64,000 nt of DNA from Gerris lacustris. Its lineage: Eukaryota; Arthropoda; Insecta; Hemiptera; Gerridae. The notes under the pieces are model-generated. The model was given only the letters and a program-made list of their open reading frames with translations. It was not told the DNA's origin and ran no database searches. Location: contig OX578279.1 in NCBI GenBank assembly GCA_951217055.1, positions 73,319,131-73,383,130 on the forward strand, given 5' to 3'. Shown piece by piece: positions 49,700 to 62,480 of this stretch (positions are counted from its first letter, which is position 1; each line of letters starts with the position of its first letter). A program made the position numbers and the translations under genes.

Positions 49700-51207
49700 C
49701 TAGGTAATAGATATTATTGAATTAGATTTGATTTCTTTTTTTGGCAAATCCTCTTCTTGTTGTATTTCCCCTAAGCTCTTGCAAGCGGTTTCTTTCATGA
49801 ATATAAAAAGCACGATCGAACCGAGAACTGAGAAGAATGCGAAGGAAAAGTAATTGGTATAAACTCCAGCCCAGTCCGTAACGCTTTGGTATTGCTTAAG
49901 GCAAATAAATGTAAATATTGTTCCTAAGAAGCTTGTGAAAGCACCAGCTATTCCACGACTTCTAGAAGAGAAACATTCAGCTTGGAGAGTCTGAAGTAGT
50001 GGTCCTAATCCAATGTTGTTGATTATACAGTACGCTCCTAGACTTAGGTAGACTACCCATGCATGATCTTCTATATTTGAAATTTTCATGTCTTCTAGAA
50101 GATAATATATAGCTGCAATCAGATTAAATAAGATGGAACCTGCTGTTGACATTAAAACTAAAGGTCGTCTTCCCAAAAGGTCCGAAACGTAAGCGGAAAC
50201 AATTGTGGCGATCAGCATCACCACTCCCATTACGATTGTTATGTATTCCGGTTTTAAATCACCTTTGGCTGTAGATGAGAGAGTTAACGAAAGGTAATTG
50301 GCGATAGCTGGCATTCCGCTCATATACTTGACGAAACATACCGAAGCAACGACGAGAAGTGTCCTGCGATCTTTTTTAGTCGCAAACAAGTCCTTATATT
50401 TAGCTGATTTGTGTTTCAAATCCATTTGTAAAGACTGGCTGATGGAATTAAGTTCCGCCTCGACTTCGTGAGGTGCTCTGAGCCTTTTTAAAGCTTTTTC
50501 GGCTTCATCTCTTCGCCCTTTCATCAACAAAAAATATGGAGATTCAGGCGCCCACATAAACGTAAAGAGGAATACAAAAGCGAGAGCCATGCATGTACAA
50601 CCGTATGCCACGTAACCCATGAAAGGCCCTGTAACGTAAGCATATAGGAAACCGAGTGTCCACATGGTCTGGAAATTGCCGCAAAGTGCTCCTCTTATCT
50701 TAGGCTCGGCTATCTCGGCAAGGTACATTGGAGCTACTGTAAAGACCACACCTATCGCCATGCCCTGAAGCAATCTGACAGCATACAGTGCTTCCACCGA
50801 CCGTGTCAGCAGCAGTAGAATCCAAGATACGGTTATTAGTGGGAATGAAGCTAGCAGCATTTTCTTCCTTCCCCATCTGAAACAAAATGAATAAATGATT
50901 AACAACTCTTTATCAATTCGTTTATTAATAGTTTCTAAATGCTTGTCTGATTCTTTTTCTATTAGTAAATGATATAAGTAAAAATAACTATTACATTTGT
51001 AAAAAAAAGTAAAAACTAGAATACTTTACCGGTTTACGAGTATTCCCGTGGGTATTGGACTAAAGAGTTCACCAATTTCAATGAAAGCAATCATCCACGA
51101 ACTTTCCTCTCTGGACATAGGGATTTGGCTTACAGGAGATACTAGCTCGGACATGAGTGGTGTAAACCAAACGAACACAGCTCCTGTCATCATAGCACTC
51201 ATCTGAC
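49700..51207 (-). CDS. MFS sugar-porter transporter E (Tret1-like), exons 2 and 3; exon 1 not found
   Basis: Membrane solute carrier, sugar-porter family. Exons seen: 51030-51207 (178 nt) and 49700-50876; donor CG|GTAAAG (phase 2), acceptors TTTTAG and GTTTCAG. Exon 2 reads QMSAMMTGAVFVWFTPLMSE (TM1) and FIEIGELFSPIPTGILVNR (TM2); exon 3 opens WGRKKMLL. Landmarks: IAEPKIRGAL (E...RG), APESPYFLLMKGRRDEAEK, FVKYMSGMPAIANY (TM7), DLLGRRPLVL, GLGPLLQT (TM10), ETACKSLGEIQ. The exon 1 / exon 2 junction must be phase 1, as in A, B and D, so a first exon of about 50-70 nt with an RQ(Y/F)-type end is expected upstream; none was recognised to 64,000. Shares the 178-nt exon 2 with A. Lys-Tyr replaces the TM7 Gln pair and Gln the TM10 Trp. 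Confidence 0.88.
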
Positions 51208-51672
51208 CTAAAAAAAAAAATAAAATAAAATAATAATAATAATAATAATAATAAAATAAAAAATAGTGATTTTTTTTTTTTTTTATCAATATTTGATAAA
51301 AAAACAATCAATTAATTATGTGCGAACGCTAAATACCAAAAAAGGGTTATTACTCTGTTGCCGCACGTTGATAATGAAATTATAAATTGCGACCTTCAAA
51401 TTTATAAATTGTTAAAACGAATAATTCTCATATTCTTGCTATTCACATCTTTTAAAATCTCTAAATGTAAAATTATAAAGTAGATTTTAAAAATGTAATA
51501 TGCGTACAATGGTAATAAACATTTTAGAGTAAATCAACACGTAGTACGTATTATAAAGGTATTCTTTATAATACGCTTTCCTTCCAAAAACAATTTAATC
51601 CCCTAACATTGTCAGCTCTATCAACATTAAAGTGTGTCATTCCTTTTTTTTATAAAATCATTATTGTGACGC

Positions 51673-51677
<5 letters not shown>

Positions 51678-51764
<87 letters not shown>
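51678..51764. repeat. (TA)n microsatellite
   Basis: About 43 TA dinucleotides. Confidence 0.95.
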
Positions 51765-52640
<876 letters not shown>

Positions 52641-52723
52641 TTCAAGTTTCTAGGATTGCTAGAAGTGCTTCAGAATTATGATGTCAGGCAGTCAGTGCTA
52701 AAATAACAAAACTTTAGGATCAT

Positions 52724-53970
52724 GAGGCCGATTCTGTAACTTTGAAACCTCCCTTTTCATGTTGTTAAATATCAAATTGTTGTTATGAACATGCGCGCGC
52801 AACCTGTCAACGTGAATTTATAACTTTCACTGTTATAATATGAGAAATTGATATTAAAGGTTTGATATATATCCACTCACAATTGTTGTTGATATAATTA
52901 GTCAGGTTATGTTGTTATATATCAAATGTTAAAAACCAAAACAAAGTGACACCATTATTGATATTTTCAATTACTTTTCTTGTTTTCTAACTGAAATAAC
53001 TATAAAATGGCCCATAAAAAGGACGCTGTCAATCCGTAGTTCAGTATACGGCCACATTCAGCGCTGGCATCACTTTACAGATTCACTACATTATATAACA
53101 ACACTTTGATATATAGCGATGTTTGATATTATGCAGGGTGGTCCAAAAGTCCCCCCCCCCCTCCCCTCTTAACTTTTTAACGGTTTGAGATAAATTAATG
53201 AAACTTGGGGGATCTCAACCATGCAAAGGGAAGTTTGTTTTCATGCAATCTCCCACTAGGGGCAACCACCCACTTTGCCCCCAGACCACCCAACTCCTAA
53301 ATTTCAAATTGGAGTGTATATTTTTGGATTCTACAGTGAAAAATAATAAACTTTTACTTGAACCTTTTTTTTCCTATCTCCAATATTTTGCCCCCTGTAG
53401 GTGGGCAAATATAGCAAAATAACCCTTCCGATAATACGTTGTAAAATCTAAACGGTCAGAGATAAATTAATGAAACTTAGGGGATCCGTACCATGTCAAG
53501 GGAAGTTTGTTTTCATGCAATCGCGCAGTAGGGGCAACCTCCCATTTTGCCCCCAGACCTCCTAACTTCAAAATTTTCACCTGGATTGTATATTTTTGAT
53601 AGTAGATTTAGATTCTACGGCAAAAAATAAAAATATTTTGCTTGAAATTTTTTTAAAGGCATAATATTGGAGATAGAAAAAATAGTTGCAAGTAAAAGTT
53701 TATTATTTTTCACCGTAGAATCCAAATATGCTATCAAAAATATACACTCCAATTTGAAATTTTGAAGTTGTGTGGCCTGGGGGCAAAGTGGGTGGTTGCC
53801 CCTAGTGGATGATTGCATGAAAACAAACTTCCTTTTGCATGGTAGAGATTCCCCAAGTTTCATTAATTTATCACAAACCGTTCAAAAGTTAAGAGGGGAC
53901 GGGAGACTATTGGACCACCCTGTATAATGCCGCAGTGGATATATATAAAAAAAGTTACAGAATTGGCCTC
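52724..53970. mobile_element. MITE with a second MITE nested inside
   Basis: Outer element ends gaggccgattctgtaacttt (52724) and the complement aaagttacagaattggcctc (to 53970). Inner element 53134-53922 has ends cagggtggtccaaaagtc and ...attggaccaccctg, mariner-like, and itself contains inverted units ('gaaacttgggggatct', 'gggaagtttgttttcatgca', 'aggggcaacc') in two plus copies and one minus copy. No transposase. Confidence 0.75.
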
Positions 53971-54892
53971 CATATATCTTATAATATCAGTAGAGGTGTG
54001 AAATTTTTGGGTTCAGTTTGTAATGAACTCTAATTTATAAAAATTAATTTTATATCTCTTAGAATTTTTAATAATATAATTGGATTTACTACGATTCTAT
54101 TAAGTTGTGATATAAATTTGATTATAAATCTTATTTCAGGGTATTATTTTTTAAGTACATCTTCAAAAATATTAAAGGCTTCTAATATATGTTTGGAACT
54201 ATTCGGTTATGTAAACAACTAAATTCTATTATTTTGTAGACCATCGAACAACTTTCATTGTTAAAATTATAGAACTATTTGTTTAATTAATGTTAGAAAT
54301 GCATTCTAATTAAGAAGAGTTGGCAGAAAGACAATGCACTTAAATAATTCAGGAAGTAAATTTAGACATTAGCTATCTGCCAATTTTATCTTCCCTGACC
54401 CGAATAAAGTTTACACACAAATAGATTTATTCAGGGCAGTTTAAATACATTAATGAATAAAAATAAGTATTATTTATAGAGTGAACTCAGATCTGTTTAT
54501 TTCCTTAACTTTAATGCGCATATCTAATTTCTATATTTGTATCGTTAAATTGCACCATGACATGAATCACATCGTAAACATCATGTTTGCGCACACATGT
54601 GCATCTCGCCATTTATGACAACTGTACACTTTTTAGAGTTTTCACCCTTAATATGTTCAAGATATGGCGGCCAATATGGTGGGCGACTAAATAAAAATGT
54701 TTTTAGTCACCATGACATGTTATACATAAATTTAAAGGTCATGAAGTGTAGAAAAAGAATATGCAACCATTAAAATTTTACACTTATTAATTTTAACTTA
54801 ATCGTACAGAAACCGGAGATTATCCCCTCACGTACTTACGTGAAGCACGCTTTACTTTTTTTTATTAAATAAACAAGATTATGATTATAATA
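53971..54892. other. Intergenic stretch, no gene seen
   Basis: AT-rich, with a 'caagatatggcggcc' patch near 54658. No gene or element boundary. Confidence 0.3.
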
Positions 54893-56175
54893 GTCGAGGA
54901 GATAGCGTGCAAAAAAGTGTCTGACTAACATCAAGCTAGAATTTTGTATACAAGTCAATCTTTTAGCGCCTTTTAAGAATATGTGATCAGCTAAGTTCGT
55001 CTGCGGTACATAGCTTGGCAATAGACGTTTGAAAAAAAACAAACCGGTGGAGAGCGGCCATGTCTCACCAAATATGGTGGACAATGTGATTTTCATGATC
55101 CTGAGTACAGAATTAGTTAGTAGACCGAAAATCAAGTTGATGTTAGTTAGTCCGTTGAGAGGTGACCACGTTGATTTTTAGTAATATTTGAATGACTAAC
55201 CTATCAAGTGTGAAAATAAAATCGACTTGATTTTTGGTCTACTAACTAATTCCGTACTCAGGATCATGAAAATCACATTGTCCACCATAATTGGTGAGAC
55301 ATGGCCGCTCTCCACCGGTTTGTTTTTAGGGTCCGTAGGCAAAACCAAGGACCCTTATATTTTCCTGTGTGTGTCTGTCCGTCCGTCCTCTCGCCGGCTC
55401 TCACGGCTACACCTTTCGTCCGATCACTTTGACATTTGGCATGTATGTGTCTTGTACCTACCCACATATTTTAAAAATATAGCGACTTAAAAAAAATATT
55501 TCTCAAAAAATTTAGGGTAAAAAAACTTAAGGGATAAATTTTTTTATTTTTTTTTCGACACCGTGAAGGGTATCATATGAAAGGGTACGTTGAGCCGATT
55601 ACAAAAATGTATAATTCTTTGGTTATAACTTTGATAGGGCAAGCGTAGGCAAGTTTGAAGTGGGTGTGAAACGTGTCCCCCCCTTCTATCTCGCTTATGT
55701 TAAGTGCAAAAAATCTGAAAAAAATCCTGAACAACAAAAGTAAAGATACCACTTTTTGAAAATTTCGAAAAAAATATTATTTTATTTTTTATTGACAAAA
55801 TATGTTTTTTTATAACTATGGTCTTTTCGATGTATTTATATGGTTGTAGTCCGGCAAAAAAATACTTTATCAGAAGTGTGTTTATGTGTTTTAAAAATAT
55901 CAGTCCCATAGGATAGTTCAAAGTAAGCTTTTTAGCATTTTAAAAAACACCATCAATAGGATACTACTTAAACTATACAGTGTGGCCTACGGACCCTCGC
56001 TGTGTGCTGACTAGCACACACTTGACCTGTTTATTTTCAAACGCCTATTGCCAAGTTATGTCCCGCAGACGAGCTTAGCCGACCACATATTCTTAAAAGG
56101 CGCTAAAAGATTGACTTGTATACAAAATTCTAGCTTGATGTTAGACACTTTTTTGCACGTTATCTCCTGGACTAT
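54893..56175. mobile_element. Foldback family F, copy 2, interrupted by family G
   Basis: Left arm 54893-55140, right arm 55225-55328 continuing at 56034-56175. The two right-arm pieces join smoothly at the T-run after 'ccaccggtttg' when compared with the copy at 63490. The interrupting sequence is 55329-56033. Confidence 0.8.
55329..56033 (+). mobile_element. Family G element, copy 2 (nested)
   Basis: Collinear with 13647-14373. Starts gggtccgtaggcaaaacc, ends with 'gcctacggaccct', the perfect hairpin tgtgtgct-gact-agcacaca, and cttgacctgttta. Inserted in the T-run of a family F right arm, giving its boundaries to within a few bases. Confidence 0.75.
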
Positions 56176-56729
56176 AATATTTATTTTAATGTAACTTATA
56201 TTTTTATATTAGGTATACACTTTTTTCGGAAGCATTTAATGATTGCTATTTATTAAAGATGTATAATTATAATCATATAATTCATTTTAGGTCTTCTGTC
56301 TGATATTGTGTGATCGCGATATTTGTTTATTAATAGTAGAAGTTTCATAAGGTGGGAAAACATTAGCAGCTGTTGCTGATGACTCACTTTATGAGCAACT
56401 TCCTTATACGAATGATCTGCTATTGGTCTAAAACTAGATCACAGTCATGATTCCATCTGTGTGATAAAGAAAATAGAATAATCTAACTTTCGTTAAAGGT
56501 CGAATAAGTATTTTTGTTGAAGATGCATAAAATATTATAATATATTTGTACATTGATTCAATACATTACCTAAACCCCATGACATTGTCATTATACTATT
56601 GAATAGATGTCATACTATTATCGAATCTAAGTATCTCCTACTGAAACAGATAATACATGTTTCACCATGTTTATAAGTTTACGCATTTAAAATGCTTTCT
56701 CACTGGTTTTATTAGTAGCATTGAAACAG

Positions 56730-57113
56730 AGGGGGCCTGGGTGGCTCGGAGGCTAGAGCGCTCGCCTTGCGATTAGGCAAGTTAAGCAGCATCGAGCTGG
56801 GTCAGAAGGTGATCGCAGCTCTGGGTTCGATTCCCGGACCAGGGCCCCGCTCAATGTCCACCCAGCATTGTTTAAACAAGTGGGAAGCTCCTCTAAAGAG
56901 TAGCACCACCAGGTTTTGGCCTGGAAACCATGACGATGACACTCTTGGTTGTAATACAACTAGGAGGGGAGTCATGGGTGACGACCATATCTTCACACGA
57001 CAGTGTGAAGATTTCGGTCCCTAACCCGGGTTTGATGAATGGGCCCATCTAAGTGGCCTACATCTTCGGGTGCAAAAAGCCCCCCGGTATATAAAAAAAA
57101 GAAAAAAAAAAAA
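56730..57113 (+). mobile_element. tRNA-derived SINE with 5S-like segment, target duplication and A tail
   Basis: Pol III A box tggctcggaggctagagc (56740-56757) and B box gggttcgattccc (56823-56835), with 'gggccctg'-type ends pairing as an acceptor-like stem. Between the boxes, 56778-56814 reads aagttaagcagcatcgagct gggtcag...ggtgatcgc, resembling the 5S rRNA internal control region. The body ends in an A-rich tail (57092-57113). Exact 16-nt flanks agtagcattgaaacag lie at 56714-56729 and 57114-57129, marking retrotransposition. Confidence 0.85.
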
Positions 57114-57229
57114 AGTAGCATTGAAACAGCATAAATTTGAGATTTTTCATCAATTTTACACGTTTAAGGTTTTTGTTCAGTATCCTCATTTGTTTTGATT
57201 TTTTTTACTGAAAAGGGCAATTTTACATA

Positions 57230-57518
57230 CAGTAGGACCCCGTTAATCCGGAATCTTCGGTAATCCGGACGGTCATCAATGAAGAATGCAAGCCCACAAC
57301 AATTAATATTATATCACAAATCGCTTCTTACAAAAATTCTCGCTGACCCTGTAAACAATTACAATTTGGAAAATGCACTGAAAATTTAGACTTGAAAGAT
57401 GTGTTCTTGAATGATAGAAACTGATAGGAATGTACAATGTATGTTCATTCATATACATGTCATTACATATCACGTTCATGCTGTATATTTTTACGTTTTC
57501 CGGATTAACGAGGTTACC
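57230..57518. mobile_element. pogo-like MITE, diverged
   Basis: Left end cagtaggaccccgttaatcc after TA; right end 'ttccggattaacgaggttac' is an imperfect complement. Interior 'taatccggac'. Same general design as 7537-7906. Confidence 0.6.
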
Positions 57519-57637
57519 TTATTTTTGTATACTTCATGATTGTCTTCTAGACTCCTATCTATACTTGTCTCCGTCCACATTGTACATCGAAAGAAAATAT
57601 AATTATTTTCTTCTTGACTGTTTAATTGTCATTTTTA

Positions 57638-58213
57638 GTCCAGGAGAAAGCGTGCTAAAAAAGTGTCTGACTAACATCAAGCTAGAATTCTGTGTATAAG
57701 TAAATCATTTGGTGCCTTTTAAGAATATGAGGTCGGCTAAGTTCGTCTGCGGGACATAGCTTGGCAATAGGCATTTGAAAAAAACAAGCTTGTGGAGAGG
57801 CGCCATGTCCCGCCCTTTTTGGTGGACAATGTGATTTTTATGATCCTGAGTACGAAATTAGTTAGTAGACCAATAATGAAGTTGATAGTAGTTTGTCATT
57901 TAATAGGTTAGTTAGTCAAATATTACTCCAAATCAAAGAGGTCACCTATTAAGTGACAAACTACCATCAACTTCATTATTGGTCTACTAACAAATTACGT
58001 ACTCAGGATCATTAAAATCACGTTGTCCACCATACTCGGTGGGACATGGCCGCTCTCCACCGGTATATTTTTTTTCAAATGCCTATTGCTAAGCTATGTC
58101 CCGCAGATGAACTTAGCCGACCACTTATTCTTAAATGGCACCAAAAGATTTACTTATACACAAAATTATAGCTTGATGTTAATCAGACACTTTTTTGCAC
58201 GCTATCTCCTGGA
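57638..58213. mobile_element. Foldback family F, copy 3
   Basis: Left arm from 'agtccaggagaaagcgtgct' and right arm ending 'gcacgctatctcctggact'. Loop flanked by 'agtttgtcatttaatagg' and its complement. This is the most intact copy and defines the termini. Confidence 0.85.
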
Positions 58214-58345
58214 CTATTTTTATAACATCAATTTCATCATTAAATACACATTCTTGATCCTGTTTTTGAAAGAGCGTAGTGAGTTCTTCATTTCATATTT
58301 TATTTTATTTTAAATATATTATTTAATTTTTTTTTTTTTTTTTTT

Positions 58346-58483
58346 TTTAAATCAAATTATAATTATTATTAACTACGGGAAACAGACAGTGAAAAATACA
58401 CTCCTGTGCCGGGATCCCGGCACAGGAGTGTATTTTTCACTGTCTGTTTCCCGTAGTTAATAATAATTATAATTTGATTTAAA
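58346..58483. repeat. 138-bp perfect palindrome centred on GGGATCCC
   Basis: The two 69-nt halves are exact complements (checked at the centre 58411-58418, at 58371-58380 against 58449-58458, and at the edges). The flanks ('tttgatttaaattaaaattt', 'gtagtatgaaaactacc') match those of the tRNA-like pair at 34.8-35.4 kb. Confidence 0.9.
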
Positions 58484-59137
58484 TTAAAATTTAACTTTCC
58501 GTAGTATGAAAACTACCAAAAACTTAAAAAATTGAATTTTAATTTTTTTAAAAAAAGTACTTTCCAACTACGCTATTCTTATCTATTTTCTCTACAGTGA
58601 TTCGAAAATAATTAAATAGTCATTAGGAAATGATTAAATAGATTACGGCTTGATAGTTTCCTAGCTGTGTTTTTTTTTTTTTTTATTAATAACCATTTTG
58701 ATGTATAGAGCATGCGAATTTTCTGTTGTGTTTTGCTTCAATGCCTCCTTCGTTTTATTCTGTAAATAAACACAAGCGTGTATTTAATAAATATTATAGT
58801 TATTATTTTGTCATTTGTTTTTGATTGAAGCCTACACCATTTTTATTATACTTCACTGTCGTTTTATACGTATTTATCGTTGTCTCTTTAACTTGAGTCT
58901 CTTTAAGTCCTAATTATATATTATTCTAATCTCCATATTTCTCTCTATTTGGAACAAAAATAACTTTTAGAGGTAAAACCTGTTTGGGGACATTTATAAT
59001 TATTTCCAATTTTATATATAACCTGGATTTTAAGATATTAATGTGTAGGTAATTGCGTCTTGAGTTAAATATTTTTTAAAAAACAATTTACAAATTCAAA
59101 ACACTTAGATATAAGCGTGAGTGGAGATCATCATTAA

Positions 59138-59402
59138 AAGTAGAAGGCAAAAGTCTCTCCACGAAAAATATTTATTTAAAAATCAAAGCAGCTTTCGGCC
59201 TTTATTAGGCCATCTTCAATACTGAAAGAGGTGGAAACGTAAATCAACTAAAACAGACACAAGGCACATAGACTTGTGTCTGGCTTTGCATGACTCACCT
59301 CTTCCAATGAGCTCATTTAGTTGATTTACGTTTATAAAGGCCGAAGCTGCTTCGATTTTTAAATAAATATGTTACGTGGAGAGACTTTTGCCTTTTACTC
59401 CG
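59138..59402. mobile_element. Foldback MITE
   Basis: Ends 'aaggcaaaagtctctccacg' and the complement 'cgtggagagacttttgcctt'. The arms include 'atttatttaaaaatc', 'gcagctttcggccttta' and 'cgtaaatcaacta'. About 265 bp. Confidence 0.8.
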
Positions 59403-59460
59403 AAATTAAGTCATGGTGTATTCCTCGACATTTTAAGTGCCTTTTAGAGGTAGATTCACC

Positions 59461-61125
59461 CAGTGCCGGATCTAGGTTTTTTCTCAGGGGGGGCAAAAGC
59501 AGATTTTGCCGCCCTTGCTACACAGGGGCAGATCTAGCAGTAAAATTTGGGGGGGGGGGAACTTGGTGGGTTTAGACTCAAATCCAAAGGGGGGTCCGGG
59601 GGGCCTCCCCCGGAAAATTTTATAAAATTAGGTGCAAAAATGGTAAATTTTAAGCGTTTTGGAGAACCTTTTTTTTAGAGGTTTTTCAGCTAAAACTACA
59701 GTAACTATTCTCTATTGCGTTTAAAATTTCAATTAATAATGATACTTTTATTTTATTTAACCTCTAACACTATACTATGCTATTAATTCTTCCAGATTCA
59801 TTAGGAGGGGTTCAGACAGATTCAGACATCAGGGAACACTTTTGGGTCCGTGTCTGTCTGTCACTTTTTTTTTGCGAACCAACATATCTTAAAAACTACT
59901 CGTCAGATTTTAATGAAGTTTGGATTGTAGGTCATGATTAGCCTATTGTTGGTCCCATATAAGTTTCAACCTTTTGCGCCTTCTTGTTTCTCTTCCACAT
60001 GCACACAAACATACATTTATTTAAACCTACAGCTTCAAAAGTACTCTTCCGATTTGTATGAAACTTTTGTAGTTATCGCTTGCGTTCTTTAATTTTTGCT
60101 AAATTGATACTTTAATTTGGGTAAAAAATCCAAACAATTTTGACATATTAAAAAAACGGGGAGACAATGAAACAAAATAGACAATAATGGCTTTAAATGC
60201 ATAAAATCAATAAAGTACGTAATAGGATGCGAGGAAGGGATGTTCCATATCAATTCAATGTATTTTTACGAATATCTCGCTTCCTATGGCTCGGAGACAA
60301 ATTAAAATTATTATCAAAAAGCAACTATTAAATTTCCCACAAAAAAGGTCTCATTCATTTTTTACGTACAAAGAACGGTTTAGCAAAAACCTAGTTCTAC
60401 TATATATTGCATGTGATTATTTTTGCTGGATTTGTACGTGATTTTTGTGAATATCTCGCTTCTTCTGACTCAGAGACCAATTGAGGATCAGATCAAAATT
60501 TAAGAATCTAAAAGTTCACCGTTTGGATAATAATGCGCTCCGAAGTTTCCCTTATTGTCTCCGAGCCATAGGAAGCGAGATAATTCGTATAAAAAAGACC
60601 AGTCAGCATCATGACTTAATGAGCGAATTTTCAAAGAAATCTGCATATTATTGGATTATGATAATATAGAAAAATTTTGGTTTAGAATTTGGATGGGTTA
60701 AAAAAAAAATTGGTACACAAAATTTGACTCGTAAATGGACTCCAAAAAGTATAATATTTTGTATAAAAATAGTATTATTATTATTTGCGTTAACAGTTTG
60801 AGTCTTTCATGACACATCGAACTTCTTAAATAGTTTTTGATAAACTTCAATATGCTTAAGTTTCTTTCACATCAACTTTAAAGAAAAAAAGGGTAAACGA
60901 AGTTAAGGGTGGGCTATATCAGATTGGACAAGATAATTGTAATTATATTACATATAATTAAAAATTACATTTCACCTTCATTTTTTAATTTATTATTTTT
61001 TTTTCATGAACTTTTTATTATTTTTCCTTTATTTATCATTTTATTTTTCCACCTCGTTTCGCCGCCCCCCGAGCGTGCCGCCTGGGGCGCTTGCCCCCCG
61101 CAGCCCCCCCTTAGATCTGGCACTG
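59461..61125. mobile_element. hAT-like non-autonomous element with 8-bp target duplication, copy 2
   Basis: Starts CAGTGCCGGATCTAGG and ends ...ttagatctggcactg. Flanked by GATTCACC on both sides (59453-59460, 61126-61133). G-rich left and C-rich right subterminal regions parallel the element at 22177-23799. The interior holds nested pieces: 'gcttccgagc' family at 59813-60250 and the 'gcgaattttcaaagaaatct' repeat at 60615-60710. No transposase frame; 1665 bp. Confidence 0.85.
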
Positions 61126-61184
61126 GATTCACCTCCTACAGTATTTACAACCCATAATAGTTTTTAATTTATGAATATTTACAC

Positions 61185-61800
61185 AATTTGTGAGAGACAC
61201 CAAGGGATGGATCACGCAAGCGTGACACAAAGAAACTGTTCCAACATCAGACATTACGTCATTAAGCTGTTGGCTCGGCATTACGCCATGTCCTGCATCG
61301 TTTCGTCGCGTCCGACTCATCAGGGGCTCGACGATGCCCACCCAACTCTGGACCTATACGATCAAGAAGATCAGATATAGGGCTGTGTCACGCTTGCGTG
61401 GCACTCCCAACACACACACACCCCACCACATCCCTTGGTGTCTCTCACAAATTGTGTAGCCTATTGGAGAGTACAAACACGGTATTTATTGCATTGCTGT
61501 TGTGTTCCAGTCAAGCAAGTATGGCTGTGTGAGAGCACGCTCGTCTTTGATAAAGCCCTATATCTGATCTTCTTGATCTGGTACAGGTCCAGAGTTGGGT
61601 GGGCATCGTCAGGCCCCTGGTGAGTAGGATGCGACGAAACGATGCAGGACATGGCGTAATGCCGAGCCAACATCTTAATGACTAATGCCTGATGTTGGAA
61701 CAGTTCCTATGTGTCACGCTTGCATGGCATATCCCTTGGTGTCTCACAAATTCTGTAGCCTATTGCAGTGTGCAAACACGGTATTACATTGCTGTTTTGA
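61185..61800. mobile_element. Foldback repeat family H, copy 2
   Basis: Plus-oriented arm 61185-61385 and minus-oriented arm 61386-61800, sharing 'ggctcggcattacgccatgt' and 'gtgacac/gtgtcac' text with 28520-29240. More diverged than copy 1. Confidence 0.8.
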
Positions 61801-61949
61801 ATATTTATTACGATTTTTATTTAAAGAAATTAAGGTAGTTTTACGCTATTTTGTATTTTTGACCACATCGCAGACACAAAAAGTTTTCGTTCTTCGGAAC
61901 GATATTCGATAATGCTTCTCTTACTTCCGGTAAGTTCGGAAGCAAAAGA

Positions 61950-62480
61950 GGGAACCAATTAAATACATTAGAGAGTAATGTTGTAAAAGCATTTAGTTCA
62001 ACCATATTGTAGATATCTCTAAATGTCTCTAAGAGTCAAAAGCTCTTTGACTTCCTTGGGAATAAAAACTAAATCTAATCAAGTAATTAGGTTAACCTTA
62101 GTACGTCATTTGCTATATGTACTCAAATTTATATTATATAATTAAACAATAATAATTTATCTTTCCGGTGACAATATTATTTGTTCTTAGATATTTGGAA
62201 ATCTAATTAGCTTAAACTCTTGCGTAAAAATATAATCATGTTACATTTCTTTTTATAAGGGATTCACTTATAGTCGTATAGTCTCTAGTCTAACAAAGAA
62301 ATTATATAATTTATTATTATATTGGACCAATTTATTTTTGGATCGGATTAATAATTGAATAGTTTATTTTAACATATATTTTATTCCGTTAAATTATCCT
62401 TTATTTATTTCTTTTGTGAAGACAGTGAGTACAGACGGACCATGTGAGATGTATACCTTCCTGTGGTTGGTCACTATGTC
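61950..62480. other. Intergenic stretch, no gene seen
   Basis: AT-rich; begins after a small inverted end of the 'gcttccgagc' family (61875-61950, 'ggtaagttcggaagc'). Confidence 0.3.

Noticed and set aside
52870..52915. Possible exon 1 end NYINNN|GTGAGT for transporter E
   Set aside because: Junction phase fits, but a stop lies just upstream and there is no ATG.
56561..56602. Possible exon 1 of transporter E (short ATG frame followed by GTAATG)
   Set aside because: Phase fits, but the peptide (MTMSWGL) lacks the RQ(Y/F) end seen in A, B and D, and the donor is weak.
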